64,000 bases of DNA from Euglena gracilis (Eukaryota; Euglenida; Euglenophyceae; Euglenales): NCBI GenBank assembly GCA_039621445.1, contig CP154954.1:16832589-16896588 (forward strand). The letters run 5' to 3'. The notes under the pieces were generated by a model. That model was not told the DNA's origin, searched no databases, and was given only the letters and a program-made list of their open reading frames with translations. Below, piece by piece: positions 27,390-37,745 of this stretch (position 1 is the first letter of the stretch; the number at the start of each line of letters is the position of its first letter). A program made the position numbers and the translations under genes.

Positions 27390-27815
27390 AGCCCAGGCCG
27401 GGCCGCCGGGCCGCTGGCCGGGCCGCGGGGCCGCCGGGCCGGCCGGGCCGCCAGCCGGGCCACCGGGCCGCCGGCCCGCCGGCCGGCCGCCGGCCGGGCC
27501 GCCAGCCTCCGGCCGCCGGGCCCCGGCCGGGCCGCCAGGCCGCCGGCCGCCGGCCGCCTCCGGGCCTCGGGCCGCCGGCCGCCGGCCGCCGGCCCGCCGG
27601 GCCGGGCCGCCGCCGCCGGGCTGAGCCGCCTGCCGCCGCCTCGGGCCGCCCGCCGGCCGCCGCCGCCGCCGGCCGGGCTGCCACGGGCCCCCGGGCCTCC
27701 GCCGGGCCGCTGGCCGGCCTCCGCCCCGGCCGCCGGGGCCGCCGGGCCGCCGGGCCGCGCCACCCGCCTCCGCCGGCCCGCCGCCACCCGGCCGCCCTGC
27801 GCCGGGCCGCCGGGC
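27390..27815. repeat. Extremely GC-rich low-complexity block (GGGCCGCCGG-type)
   Basis: About 425 bp consist almost only of G and C, built from irregular GGGCCGCC and CCGGCCGG words. It begins where the last satellite unit decays (GAAAATGACCGTTTTTCAACC, about 27362-27382). Long Pro/Gly/Arg/Ala frames on both strands are compositional artefacts. Confidence 0.95.
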
Positions 27816-27869
27816 CGGTGTCAATGAAGGGGTGGGGGCGCGCTTATTAAGAGCTCAGCACTATTCAAA

Positions 27870-28345
27870 ACCTGGTCCCGACCACCCCCCCCCCTGGGGG
27901 TGTAAGGTGGGAGGGGGGGGGGCCGGACCACCCCCCCCCCCCTATATGTTGGGAGGGGGGGTCCGGACCCCCCACCCCCCCCTCCTTGACAGGTGCCAAA
28001 AATAGCAGAAAATTTTCTTCCGGCGCTGCGCGCCGGAAAATGAGCAAAAAAACACCCCTTTTGCTGACTTTTGACCATATTGCCCATTTTTTGATGTGTT
28101 GGTGTTTTCCCCCAAAAAACATGTTCAAAAAAAATTCAAAAAATGAGCATTTTTGGATCGATTTTCAAAGAAAAATCAGGGGTTTTTGACCGATTCCGAC
28201 CCGATTTCCGGCCCTTTGCCCGTCCATGAAATCGAAAAAAAACCGCCCCCCCCTCAGTTTCGAGGTAGGAGGGGGGGGTCCGACCCACCCCCCCCCTCCG
28301 TGTCGGGAGGGGGGGGTTCCGACCCCCCCCCTCAAGGCCTCCCAT
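27870..28345. mobile_element. Foldback element L: C/G-tract palindromes around a GC hairpin
   Basis: G-tract and C-tract palindromes (including GGGGGGTCCGGACCCCCC) flank an AT-rich core that opens with the hairpin TTCCGGCGCTGCGCGCCGG. A mirror set of G/C-tracts follows at 28260-28340. The architecture resembles hAT1 (tract palindromes, a GC hairpin, then a GCCAAAA-type core), but the hAT1 terminal sequence is absent. The exact ends are not defined. Confidence 0.5.
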
Positions 28346-28535
28346 CCATCCCTGTGTATGACCTTCGGTGGCCTTCAATTGCGGCCAAATATCAATTTCA
28401 TGCCAAAATTTTCGTTGTATACCTCCTATGTTTTGCAAAATGTGCAATTCTTTTCCAAAATTAGCATTTCTGGTGAAAGAAAAAAATGCTGTATCCACCC
28501 AAAATTTTTCTCCTTTTTCCTAGCGTCTGGTTCCA

Positions 28536-28625
28536 CGTCAGGGGAGGCTTTATGTTTGGGCGGCAAAACCAAACCCGTCAGGGGGGGCTTTATATTTGGG
28601 GGGGGGGCTTTATATTTGGAGGGGG
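28536..28625. repeat. G-tract minisatellite (G)nCTTTATATTTGG
   Basis: Three imperfect units of GGCTTTAT(A/G)TTTGG separated by G-tracts. It resembles the (G)nTATTATTTGG units of element H at 31.1-31.5 kb but has a different AT word. Confidence 0.7.
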
Positions 28626-28636
28626 TTACAGGCAGC

Positions 28637-28837
28637 ACGTACACACCAATACCTCTTGGCGCAACAGCCAGCGCGTTCATCCAACCTGTTTGGCAGACAG
28701 AAACACAAGCTGTCACTCAGGATGTAATTTCATCGCTTGTTAGGATGGTTAGTTTGAAACCTTTTTGTTTCCTGATGGGCGTTGCGAAAGTAACAAAATA
28801 TATCTCTTTTTCCTCCAGGTGCGGTCGGCCGGTTTAG
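28637..28837 (+). CDS. Weak candidate exon or exons, function unknown
   Basis: A 66-codon open segment starts right after TTACAG (an acceptor-like AG at 28636) and reads GSTYTPIPLGATASAF..., with a normal mix of residues and no low complexity. A strong acceptor-like signal (TCTCTTTTTCCTCCAG, ending at 28818) lies inside it, so the true structure could be an exon ending near a GT at about 28748 followed by another exon from 28819. No domain is recognised. The segment is flanked by G-tract repeats and has no visible promoter. It could equally be chance. Confidence 0.2.
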   Translation, partial: TYTPIPLGATASAFIQPVWQTETQAVTQDVISSLVRMVSLKPFCFLMGVAKVTKYISFSSRCGRPV

Positions 28838-29002
28838 GACTTACACAAAAAATGTCAATGTGAGCATTTGCCAACATCACCAAAGAAAATGCGAGATCCA
28901 CTGCCTGAGAAAAGCCCCTCAGACCTTTTTTTGTCTAAATTTTCCTGAATTCGGACTATTTTCGGCCAAACATCTCCAGAACAGGGCCAAATTCCAAAAA
29001 AA

Positions 29003-29820
29003 AATGGGAGCTCTCGGATATGGCGTAAAGTGGATCCCCCACAGTACCCCACAGTACCCCACAGTACCCCGCAGTACCCCACAATACCCCCCCCACCCCC
29101 CCCACACATCCCCCCCCCCCACACCCTCACCCCCCCACCCCCCCGCACATCCCCCCACTTTCCCAATGTACTGCTACGGCATTGAATGTAATCTAGGCAG
29201 TGTTAAACGAGGAACACAAGGCATGGGATGCAGCCGGTAGACTAATGATATTTCATAGTGACATGGTTGCGTTGTGCATGGTGCGAAGGGCGAATGGTGG
29301 CAGCAGGGATGGGCTAGCAGCAAGCAGACGGCTGCAGCAAAAGGAGGTTCGGGCAGGCGGTCAGTTACTCATCATCGGCAGCAGCATCCGTCGTGGCGTA
29401 CTCTGAACGCTTCTCATACAACCACGAGGCTGGCACATCCTAGGCAACCATGGCGTGTAGGTTGCATTTGATGCGAAATGATGTTCGAAATTAGAATAGG
29501 TTCATGGTGTAAACATATGCGGGAATGCATTTTGAAATCCAGGCCACACGTGTGTCATTTTTTGACCATTCGGGTGTCATTTTTTGACTTACTCGGCCTT
29601 CGGCCTCGTCCGCCCCCCCCCCCTCCCCGGACCCCCCAGAACCCAAATAACATCATCCCTTGTGTGTTCATGGAAAGACCCCCCCTCACCGCCCCCTCCC
29701 CCCCCCCCCCCCCCCACACCCTCCACCCCCCCCACCACAAACCCCCCCCACACATACCCCCCCACAGCCACGCTTAAGTGTGGGGGCTGCACTTTACGCC
29801 ATATGTGGCTCTCGGGAGTC
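29003..29820. repeat. Inverted-repeat pair flanking C-rich DNA (about 0.8 kb)
   Basis: GGAGCTCTCGGATATGGCG and the following TAAAGTGGATCCCCC (29006-29041) reappear inverted as GGGGGCTGCACTTTACG then CCATATGTGGCTCTCGGG (29783-29816). Between them lie five 11-bp CCCACAGTACC-type units (29038-29092), long C-rich tracts at 29090-29160 and 29610-29760, and unique DNA. It may be a transposon with TIRs or two inverted copies of a shorter repeat. No target duplication was found. Confidence 0.5.
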
Positions 29821-31118
29821 CGGCTGTGATGTAATCCTAAGAAATTATGAAAGTGGGACCAGATGAACCATGCCCCCCCCCCCCGGGGGGGCACATGGTT
29901 TATCCCTGCCACGATGGACCCAAGGGTGAGTGGTAAGAAATCCCAAGCCTTTCCAGTCTTGTCTGCTGCCCCTTCCTCCGCCGGGTCAGCCCAACGGCTC
30001 CTGCTGAGGCTTAGGCTCAGGCTGTCTGCCGAGCTGCCCCACCCCAGAGTTTGCTGCACCGACTGTTTCCTTCACATCAGGAGATGGAGGTGGCTGATCG
30101 ATGTTTTGGTTGGTGTGACTGATTCAATTCCCAGACTGGGTCCCCTCCCATGGGTGTTTTTTTCCGGTCCAGGGCTGTTCACCCCACTAGCTTGGTTCAT
30201 ACTGATGCGTGACACAAGCCGCGCATTTTTTTATGCCACAAATGCGGAGTTCCTCTGGGCTGTCACTCAGACCCAAAGCCCAAGGTTCAAGGGAAATATT
30301 TAAGAGGTTCATTGTAAGGATAGGGATGATTCATGTGGATTCAAAATGGATTCACAATTGGACGTTTGTGCTTTTCGTGCACAAGAGTGGGCCTCATGCT
30401 GAGGGGCCTGGGCATGGGTCGAGCCAAAAGTACTGGTACGTATTTTAAAAATTGGCCGAAGCTTTTGGGCGGTTGGGGTTTCGAAAATTTTCTTTATGAG
30501 ACAGACCTGAAAAACAATGACCCCAAAAGATTATTTTGAAAAAAAAATGATGTTGAAATGATGAAAAGTCGGGGTTTGAGTACCTTTTGATTAACCTTTT
30601 TCACCCCCCCCCCAGATGGGTCCGTCCAATCACCAGTGCAAAGGTGCAAACCCTTCTGGAGTCCCTAAAGGGACCTGTTCTGGGCAGATTTCTGAGGTAG
30701 GTACGACCCCTGGGGGTTTTGCCTGCCTGGAAACACAGCCAGAACCCCGATACCCCCTTCTCCTCCACGGGGTTGGTTGAATTCTGCCTCCTGGCAACGA
30801 TGTGCGGCACACGAAGCAATAATGCACTGCCGCACTTTTCTTGTCCAGCTTTGTGGCTTCTGATAGCAAAAAGCCAGCACACGAGACGCCGCATTCAGGG
30901 GTTTCTTTTTGGTCGTGGACCCCGGGGGGGATAGGGTGGGTGGGTCCGGCCGAACCCCCTCCCCGGGGTCCCCCCAGGGGGGGGGAGGATGTACACTTTT
31001 CGGTGCCGAAGTCACCAAGTTTTTTTTGAAAAAAGCGCTATTTTTTGGCATTTTTTCGCTTTTTTTTGGGCCATTTTCGGGGGAAATTGAGTGGGTCCCC
31101 CCCAGGGTGGGTGGGTGG
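29821..31118. other. Mostly unique DNA with G/C-tracts, no gene recognised
   Basis: Contains G/C-tract palindromes at 29872-29890 and 30925-30990. A GTGAGT donor-like word follows ATGGACCCAAGG near 29910-29930, but I could not build a convincing exon. Short frames on both strands lack domain character. Confidence 0.5.
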
Positions 31119-31543
31119 GGGTAAACCCCCCCCCAAATAATACCCCCCCCGGGTATTATTTTTTCGCCCGAAGTCCCGGCCCGAGGGGGGGGGTATTATT
31201 TGGGGGGGGGGGTATTATTTTTCCAAAATTTTCGAAATTTTCCGAAGTCCCGTAAAACCCAAAATAGCACACAAAACCGCCCTTTGGGGACATTTTTGCA
31301 CTTTCTTGTGAAATTTACCATTTTTGGAGGTCAGATGAGCCAGAAAAATCCATTTTTTCAATAATTTGTTGTCAGAAATTGTGATTTTTACCTACATTTT
31401 CAGGTCAAAAATCCGGGCCTTCGGCCCGAAACCAGGGGGGGGGGTATTATTTCGGCGGCCGAAGTCGGACCCCAAGGGGGGGGGTATTATTTGGGGGGGG
31501 GGGGTATTATTTGGGGGGGGGGTATTATTTGGGGGGGTTTACC
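31119..31543. mobile_element. Inverted-repeat element H with (G)nTATTATTT tracts
   Basis: The left end (GTAAAC, C-tract, AAATAATAC, C-tract; 31120-31150) is the inverted complement of the right end (G-tract, GTATTATTT, G-tract, TTTACC; 31501-31543). Further GGTATTATTTGG units lie at 31190-31220 and 31437-31535. The core holds the hairpin CGGGCCTTCGGCCCG (31413-31427). No target duplication could be assigned because the ends run into G/C-tracts. Confidence 0.6.
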
Positions 31544-31840
31544 TCCCCCCCCCCGGTCTTAAAAAGACCCCTAGCCACATCCATCCAGTGGCTTCCGGGT
31601 TCTTTGGCCAGTGCACATTGCCGGCACCCCTGTGCCAAACCCCCCTCCCTAACACCCTGCTCAAACAGCTTCCTGCCCAATTCTCTCAGTGCATCCTCTG
31701 CAGCCAAAGCCCAGTGGCCCCTGGTTCGGTTCAAGCGGCGCGGGGTTCTTGCCTTGCGGGCACTTCGCAGCCCTCTGACCTCTGGCTTGCCTCCTGGCAG
31801 GGCTGCCTGGGGTCCCCAGATTGTCTGGGAGCAAGAGTCA
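31525..31840 (-). CDS. Candidate coding segment on the minus strand, unknown function
   Basis: A minus-strand frame stays open for over 100 codons, from about 31840 to the right end of element H. It is free of simple repeats except the last few codons in the G-tract. It contains a helix-like stretch (ALAAEDALRELGRKLFEQGV) followed by a CRQC motif and ...SHWMDVARGLFK. There is no in-frame ATG near its start (only a TTG at 31734), so if real it is an internal exon or a truncated gene. Its downstream end coincides with element H, suggesting interruption. I recognise no family. Confidence 0.25.
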
Positions 31841-32680
31841 ATGCATGCTAATGTTTGTACATTTTTATCATTGAGCCGGAAGCATTCTCCAAAGGGAGAA
31901 ACGGTTCAGGTGTTGCTGGCCTCACAGGGCGGACAAAAATTATGGTTGACTAAAATTTCGGTAAAGTGCTCAATCTTTGCTGTAATTTTCAACCACTGTC
32001 AGTTCCTTGCCCTCCCTCTTCCATGAATCACCAGCCTAAATTGACCAAAAATGACAGGGCAATTGTCTAAAAAAGACCCCAAAATTTGAGCCGCGTTCAG
32101 GGGTGGTCCGGCGCACCGTGACACGGCAGGACGTCCCACTTCCCGTGCGTGCAGTCACTTTCTGGTGATTGCCTGCACCAAACGGGCTTCACCTTGTGTG
32201 TGGACATTTTGGTGCGGACCAGAAAGCTGGTGGTGCATCTTTTTGGTCTGGCGGTGCGGCGGCAGAAAAGAACATCGCATGGACACTGCCGAGGTCCAGC
32301 ATCTCGGCAGCAATCTTTTTATAGGTTTTCATTTTGCTTAAAATTATGAATTATGGGGCCTCAGAGCCAATTGAATTTCGGTTGGGATTCATGGAGGGAC
32401 TCTTCTACTGGGTGGCATGACTTGGCCAGGCACTACAGTTTCACTGTTTGAACCTTATAAGTTGAGGGAAAACATTCATTTTTTGACAAAATTCTGGAGC
32501 ACTACTCTTCAGAAAGAAACCATCGAATACTTTTCAGTCCAGGCTGTACAAGGGTCATCCGTCGCCTCAATGGAGAGGGGTTGTTATTGTGGAGGGATGC
32601 CAGAAAGAACCAAAACAACCTTCAATAATGAAGAATGGCATTTCGCTCCGTCCTATTTGGGCCTGTCAGGCAGCCCAAAC
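31841..32680. other. Unique DNA, no gene recognised
   Basis: Low-repeat sequence. A 66-codon plus frame (32149-32349) is open but has no start context, splice signal or recognisable motif. I annotate nothing else here. Confidence 0.5.
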
Positions 32681-32681
32681 T

Positions 32682-33424
32682 TAGGCGGCCGAAATTCGCA
32701 CTTAAGCTTTTTTCTTTTTATTTGCGCACTTGCGCAAATTTACGAGTTTTTTTGATTCTTCTTTGATTCGGCTGTGAAGGTCAGGGGGGTTTGAAAACAC
32801 GGTGACGAGAGAGTGCAAAAAATGAGCGAAATTCTGTTTTTGGCTGTGTGACCTCCGGGACTTTGGCGAACAATGGTGTTTTTGGGGTGTCTGAAAATGG
32901 ACTTTGTACGTCGAAACCCCCGGGACCTTGCCGGCCCACAGTGTAAAAAAACGCAAAAAAGCGCCATAGGAACGGGACCTTTACTGCCCTTTGTTGCTAC
33001 TTTCAGCTGTGTCCCCGGGTGTGCCCGAACTGCCGACGGTGTGCGTCCTGGGTGTTTGCCAGACTGCGTTGCTTGCAGCGCCTTGGTGTGGTGTTTTTTG
33101 GGTTGTTTGTTAAAGTGCGGGGAGGAAGTGCCGGGGGGTGTGGGTGTGGTGTGACCAAGCCGGCGGGAAGGACGCAAGGGAAGGAAGGTGAGTGCGTGTT
33201 GGGCAAGGGATGCGCAGAGGGGAAGAAATAGGGTCCGCAGGGAATGTAGGGGACAGGTGTCTCCCACCCCATTTATGGCCGGGATCCGCACATCCAGTTG
33301 CGTGGCAAAGAACAAAGCGAAAGAAGCCCAACGCTGGAAGGACAAGATTGCGTTTATTTGCGCAAATGCGCGCACTAACACGTTTATGTTTATTTGCGCA
33401 TTTGCGCAAATAAACATAAACGTA
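32682..33424. repeat. GCGCAA-rich palindromic region
   Basis: Begins with CTTAGGCGGCCGAAATTCGC and a TTTGCGCACTTGCGCAAAT palindrome (32721-32740). It closes with TTTGCGCAAATGCGCGC and the long perfect palindrome annotated separately. The start word CTTAGGCGGCC is shared with the inner inverted arms at 58567 and 59386, so an element family with that terminus is likely. The right boundary here is unclear because the next GTAGGCGGC (33422) is in direct, not inverted, orientation. Confidence 0.5.
33380..33423. repeat. Perfect 44-bp palindrome
   Basis: Arms of 21 bp (ACGTTTATGTTTATTTGCGCA and its exact complement) surround a 2-bp centre, TT. It could extrude as a cruciform. Confidence 0.95.
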
Positions 33425-33894
33425 GGCGGCTCAAATTGCCCAATTTTTTTTCCAATTTCTGCGCGTTTGAGGTGCGCGGGTTTCCGCTAACGATGCCCCA
33501 CCGTTTTGTGCTCAAAATTTTAAAAGGGTCACACCAGCACAAAAATTTGGGTCGTTTTGGGTCCATTTTAGGCGTTTTTACAAAGTGGCGATTTTGAAAA
33601 TTTATGGACGTTTTAGGGGGGTTTTGGGAAACACCCCCCCCCCTGGAACGCCCTGAAAATTTGAAAACCAGAAAACAGCCGGAGAACGCCTGGCCTCTGG
33701 AGCCCCGGTTGTCTGGCGATGCTGCCGGACCCCCCCTCTGGAGGGGGGGTGACACGGTGTGGCAGGTGAAGAAGAGGCAACCGCCTAAGCAACCCGCCCA
33801 TTTTTGAACCTCTCGTGAGTTCCGAGGTCCAGTGATGGGGAAGGTGAACAGACAGCACTGCCCAAAAGATGCTATAATTTCTGGAAGGGACGTG
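33425..33894. other. Unique DNA, no gene recognised
   Basis: Contains a G-tract/C-tract palindrome (33735-33755) and T-rich stretches. Open frames on either strand lack recognisable features. Confidence 0.45.
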
Positions 33895-34006
33895 TTAGGT
33901 GGTAAACCGCGCAAAATTGGGTTTTGTGATGAAGAGATGCTACTCTTACGGAGGGGGCTGGCCTGGGAAGAAAGGTAAAAATGAGGTTAGGCGGTTTACC
34001 GCCTAA
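33895..34006. mobile_element. 112-bp miniature inverted-repeat element
   Basis: The left end TTAGGTGGTAAACCGC and right end GCGGTTTACCGCCTAA are inverted complements with one mismatch. The right end also forms its own hairpin (TTAGGCGGTTTACCGCCTAA). The flanks GGGACGTG and AGCAGTGA do not match, so no target duplication is seen. Confidence 0.6.
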
Positions 34007-35160
34007 AGCAGTGACAATTCCGTAACGAGGTGTGTGCTGTGTGTGCTTGCCCCGGGTGTCCTGATTGGTTTACAAGCTCCCCAGCATGCCCCTGCTCCTG
34101 GGCTGTGCACCACGATGTATCATTTGGCAGCGCGGGCTGACAGTTGGACCAGGAAGGCACGGGAGGGAGGGGGACGTGGCTGCCTGTGCTGTTATCCGGA
34201 ACAGGGGGGGTTGGGAAAGGCTTCAACACCATTCTGGCCATCACAAGTTCAAGAACGTTGAGAAACTTGTGGCCAAGGTGAACTGAAATGGGATGCGGTT
34301 TGAGTGCGTGGTTTCCTTAATTTGTCAGCGCACAAGTTTCCTGTTGACGACACAGCTGTGCCACGCAAATCTGAACATTTTTTCCCACCTGTCAACCTCT
34401 GCTGAGAGATGCAGGGGGGGGGGGGAATTACGTCAATTTTTACCCATTTTGGGTAAACCGTTTTCGTTGGGGCATCGGCCTTTTTTCGACGTTTTTGGCA
34501 TTTTCAGCCAGTTCATGATTGCTTTTGCCGTTTTTTGGGAGTGGGGCAGAAAAAAAAATACCGAAACTTATGAAATCAACAACTGGCCTGAGGGGGTGTT
34601 CGTTGGACAAGCCCAGTTGCTGTTGCTGGGGGGGAGAGGTAAATGTTTTTGTCAATGTCATCCACCAGGCAAAATTCCGAACTATTCTTACAAAATTGAT
34701 TCTTCGTCAGGTGTTCAATTGTCCACGTCTGTCAATGACCCAACTTTTTTAAAAAGGGGGGGCAGAGCATATGGAGAGCCGGCCACGCGGGTTGATGTCG
34801 GGGCAACCAATGGTCCCCCACGGCAACGGAGGGGAGGACTGGGAGCCATAGGGGGACTTCGGGGAACGACGAGGGAGAGGACCCCCGGGTTTAGATGGGT
34901 CGGGACTTGGGGGCAGTGCTGGACATCACGCTGGCCATGAAGCAGGCACAGCATCCAACTCCCTGCCCACCATGAGCCGTCTGTGGTCAAAGCAGGCAAA
35001 CATTATTTTTAGGACACCTAAAAAACGTATAAAAAAAAACTTTAAAAAACGGCCAAATGTTTAGTACCTTAAATCCCTGAAAACCCCCCGTAAAAAATCA
35101 TTCTGGCAAAATCTCTTTCTGACTGATCAAAAATCCAATCGCAGAATCTCGACAAAAAAA
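34007..35160. other. Unique DNA, no gene recognised
   Basis: Several short plus-strand frames (for example 34293-34940) run through G-tracts and lack domain features. A/T-rich sequence with TTTAAAAAA words follows from 34995. Confidence 0.45.
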
Positions 35161-35340
35161 ATTTAAATCCAGAAAAGAAATTTCTGGCATCACGGGAACC
35201 GTGTCTATCCCCTCAAACTCGGAAAAATGAGGGTTTCGAGGCATTTTTCAAATGCCCAGACAGTCCTTAATAAACAAAATCCTTAAAAAATCTTAAAACG
35301 CCTTAAAGACCGTAAAAAATAAATTCAAAATAACTTAAAA
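35161..35340. mobile_element. Fragment related to MITE family hAT2 with TTAAAA-rich tail
   Basis: Carries the hAT2 core word AAATTTCTGGCATCACGGGAA. An irregular run of CCTTAAAA words follows (35270-35340), like the tail at 56262-56305. Neither terminus is preserved. Confidence 0.4.
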
Positions 35341-35839
35341 ATATTTTGTTTGACAAAGTTTTCCCCCAAGCAGTGCCTGAAACGCCATTTTTTTTGATAT
35401 TCTAATATTTAATGCTTCAGACCAGCGCTGCATATCAAGAGTGAAAACTGGTTGTATGGTCACTCTGTCCACCCTCTTACAGACCCAGGGGTTTTCCGGA
35501 AGCCCACCCTGCTGTATGTACAGCCCTGCTTTCAGCCATTATTTTATTCAGCATTTTTTTTTCTTAAGCCAAATATTTTCCTGGTTCCTGGTCCTTGGAT
35601 AAACCCATGCCTCTGGTCACGCATCCCCTCAAGACATCGCTGCTTACGGTAGCTCACCGATGGCTTCCAATGGACGAGGGGGGGGGGGGTCGCATCAGGT
35701 GGCTGGGAAGGGTGTTGGCTGGACCCATTGAAGCAAAGGCAAACCTGCCCTCCGTCTGAGGCGGGGTGGCTTCTGCTCCACTGCCACCCCGCAGCCGGAA
35801 ATGGAGGCTGTGGGCAGCCGGCCCCCGCCCATTGCCGAA

Positions 35840-36070
35840 ATAGCTCATCGGGTTCGGTCGCTTTCCCAAATCGACAAAAAGTGGCTCGCATCGTGCGGGA
35901 AACATTTGTGGCGGCGCGGGACTTGACGTCGCCAATACACGCGAGCACGTGGCAACCACTGCTAGTTTTGGCATTCACTGATGCAACCGATTCAAAAGAA
36001 TTCCCGCTGGTGCTCGTGGGCACGTCCACCCTTGTCACCCTTGTCAGCCAGCACTGCCCCCTGCCACTAG
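35840..36070 (+). CDS. Candidate exon ending at a consensus splice donor
   Basis: The plus frame is open from 35728 and becomes protein-like from about 35840, reading ...KVARIVRETFVAARDLTS and then ...TWQPLLVLAFTDATDSKEF..., with a hydrophobic beta-like stretch (LVLVGTSTLVTLVS) near its end. It terminates at CCACTAG followed by GTGAGTATG (36071), close to the ideal eukaryotic donor. An acceptor-like CCCTCTGCCGTAG lies at 36147-36159, but the downstream exon could not be followed. No start codon or family is recognised. The unspliced frame continues to a stop at 36157-36159. Confidence 0.3.
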
Positions 36071-36615
36071 GTGAGTATGATGAGCCTGCAAGACGGAGAG
36101 CGGGGGCAGGCCACAGCATCCATCAGCGAAATGTTACTGACCAAACCCCTCTGCCGTAGAGTCTCCCGGCTGGAACTGGCTTGATGTGGGGTCGAGCCGG
36201 GCACCACAAAAAGACCGAAACATAAAAAAAAGCCTAAACACCAGCAAATCATACAAAAAAAATCGATTTTGACCAAATTTTGAGCTAGGCAGTCTTTATC
36301 CGACCGATTTTTACCAATTTCCCCGTTTTACCCGTTTCGACCCAGTGTTCACCTTTGAAGGGAAAGAATACACCACACTCCAGCCGCTCTTCAGGAATTG
36401 CACAAGAAGAAGAAGGAAACTGCACAAGAAATAAAACCCGGCTCTGGAGGGGAGGGGGTCCGAGGCTGGGAAAAGACGCTGGATAGCTGGCTGGACACAC
36501 CGGGGGCGGCGGGCAAAAGTTCCTGGGCTCTGCAACCATCATCACAAAACCGGAATTCTTCCCCCCATGTGCTTGGTCAAGATGGGATATGAGGCCAGGG
36601 GATGAGGGCAACTTC

Positions 36616-36782
36616 ACGCGCATGCGCGCACGCACACACACACGCGCGCGCGCGCACGCACACGCACGCACGCGCGCACGCATGCGCACACACACACACG
36701 CACACACACACACACACACGCACACACACACACGCACACACACACACACGCGCGCGCGCGCGCGCGCGCACGCACACACACA
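36616..36782. repeat. (CA)n/(CG)n microsatellite
   Basis: About 165 bp of alternating purine-pyrimidine dinucleotides (CA, CG, and GCAC mixtures), with pure CG runs at 36648-36658 and 36749-36768. Z-DNA-prone composition. Confidence 0.97.
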
Positions 36783-37119
36783 AGCGGTGGCAGTTGAGGT
36801 GACAGGCAACGATCTTCAGGGTCTACCGTGCGATGTGGTCTAGGCGCAGTCCGAGCCGCTTCAGAGCCGCGCAGCTGCAGCCACAGGTCGGACTTGCCGG
36901 GGAGCTGCTGCAAGAGGCTGAATGGTGCGGCCATGTTTGGGAGGGGGGCCGGGGCAAAGACTAGCCGGAGAACCCTGTCAGGGGGAGAGCAGGTGTGTAT
37001 CTGTGATTTCTGCAGAAGCCGATGCGCAGGGCACAGCGCCCAAGTCTCACCCCATGCACCGCTTTGCCAAGTTATGAAGAATTCGGAACACTGTGGGGAT
37101 GTCCACCCCTGCAGTGCTA

Positions 37120-37275
37120 GTACTGCTTGGCACTGCATGGCACTGCGTGTACAGTCCGTGTGCACTGCGTGGCACTGCGTGGTACTGTGTGGGCACTGCG
37201 TGGCTGCATGGCACCACGTGGCACTGCGTGACACTCCATGGAACTGCGTGCACTGCGTGGCACTGCGGGCCGTCA
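37120..37275. repeat. Minisatellite of ~10 bp, GGCACTGCGT
   Basis: About a dozen imperfect units of GGCACTGCGT/GGTACTGTGT/GGCACCACGT. In translation this yields Trp-His-Cys repeats that are artefacts. Confidence 0.85.
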
Positions 37276-37315
37276 AACCACTTGTTTTTTGCATCATTGG
37301 CTTTTTCGGGGCCAT

Positions 37316-37510
37316 CAAGGGCACTTTTCTTCAAATGAGCAAAAGTGCAAAATCCCCGCAAAAACAAACCAACTCCGGGAAGAAATATGATTTCTGGCAT
37401 CGCTGGAACATTGTCCATCTACACATTTTTCGACCTGTTTCGACTTTTTTTGATTTTGGGCCACATGCAGAATCAAAAACGTTGGTTTGATGCCGCCTTG
37501 GACCGCCCTG
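37316..37510 (+). mobile_element. Shortened MITE family hAT2 copy
   Basis: Starts at CAAGGGCAC, has the core GATTTCTGGCATCGCTGG then AACATTGTCCATC, and ends at CCTTGGACCGCCCTG, the family's right terminus. The flanks GGGGCCAT and GAAATGGG do not match. It abuts a truncated element A copy at 37511. Confidence 0.6.
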
Positions 37511-37745
37511 GAAATGGGGTTTGGGGGGGGGCCTTCTTCTCTATGGGTTCCAAAATGGGTCAAAAAAAAAACACCCGGCGCGGAAGGGGCCGGGGAAACA
37601 TTTTGGGGTCCAAAATCTTGTGCCACCAGAACAACGGGAAGAGGTGGGGGGTCAACCCCCCTACCCACCATGCAGGGGGTGGGGGGTGGTCGACCCCCCC
37701 CCCACCGCCCTGGCTGTTTGGCCGATTCCCGTTCTACCCTGGGTT
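37511..37745 (+). mobile_element. Left-truncated copy of element A
   Basis: Matches the right half of element A: AATGGGGTTTGGGG, then GGTTCCAAAATGGGTCAAAA, ACCCGGCGCGG, CCAGAACAACGGGAAGAGG, a GGTCGACC tract palindrome, CCCTGGCTGTTTGGCC and GATTCCCGTTCTACCC at the right end. The left half seen at 38547 and 44548 is missing. Confidence 0.7.

Noticed and set aside
27327-27850. Pro/Gly/Arg/Ala-rich ORFs on both strands
   Set aside because: All six frames are open because the block has almost no A or T. This is a compositional artefact.
33887-34014. Target duplication for the 112-bp TTAGG element
   Set aside because: The flanks GGGACGTG and AGCAGTGA do not match in any 2-9 bp register I tried.
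36577-37324. ORFs over the (CA)n/(CG)n and GGCACTGCGT tracts (for example 236 codons minus)
   Set aside because: Dominated by Cys-Val-Arg or Trp-His-Cys repeats from simple sequence.
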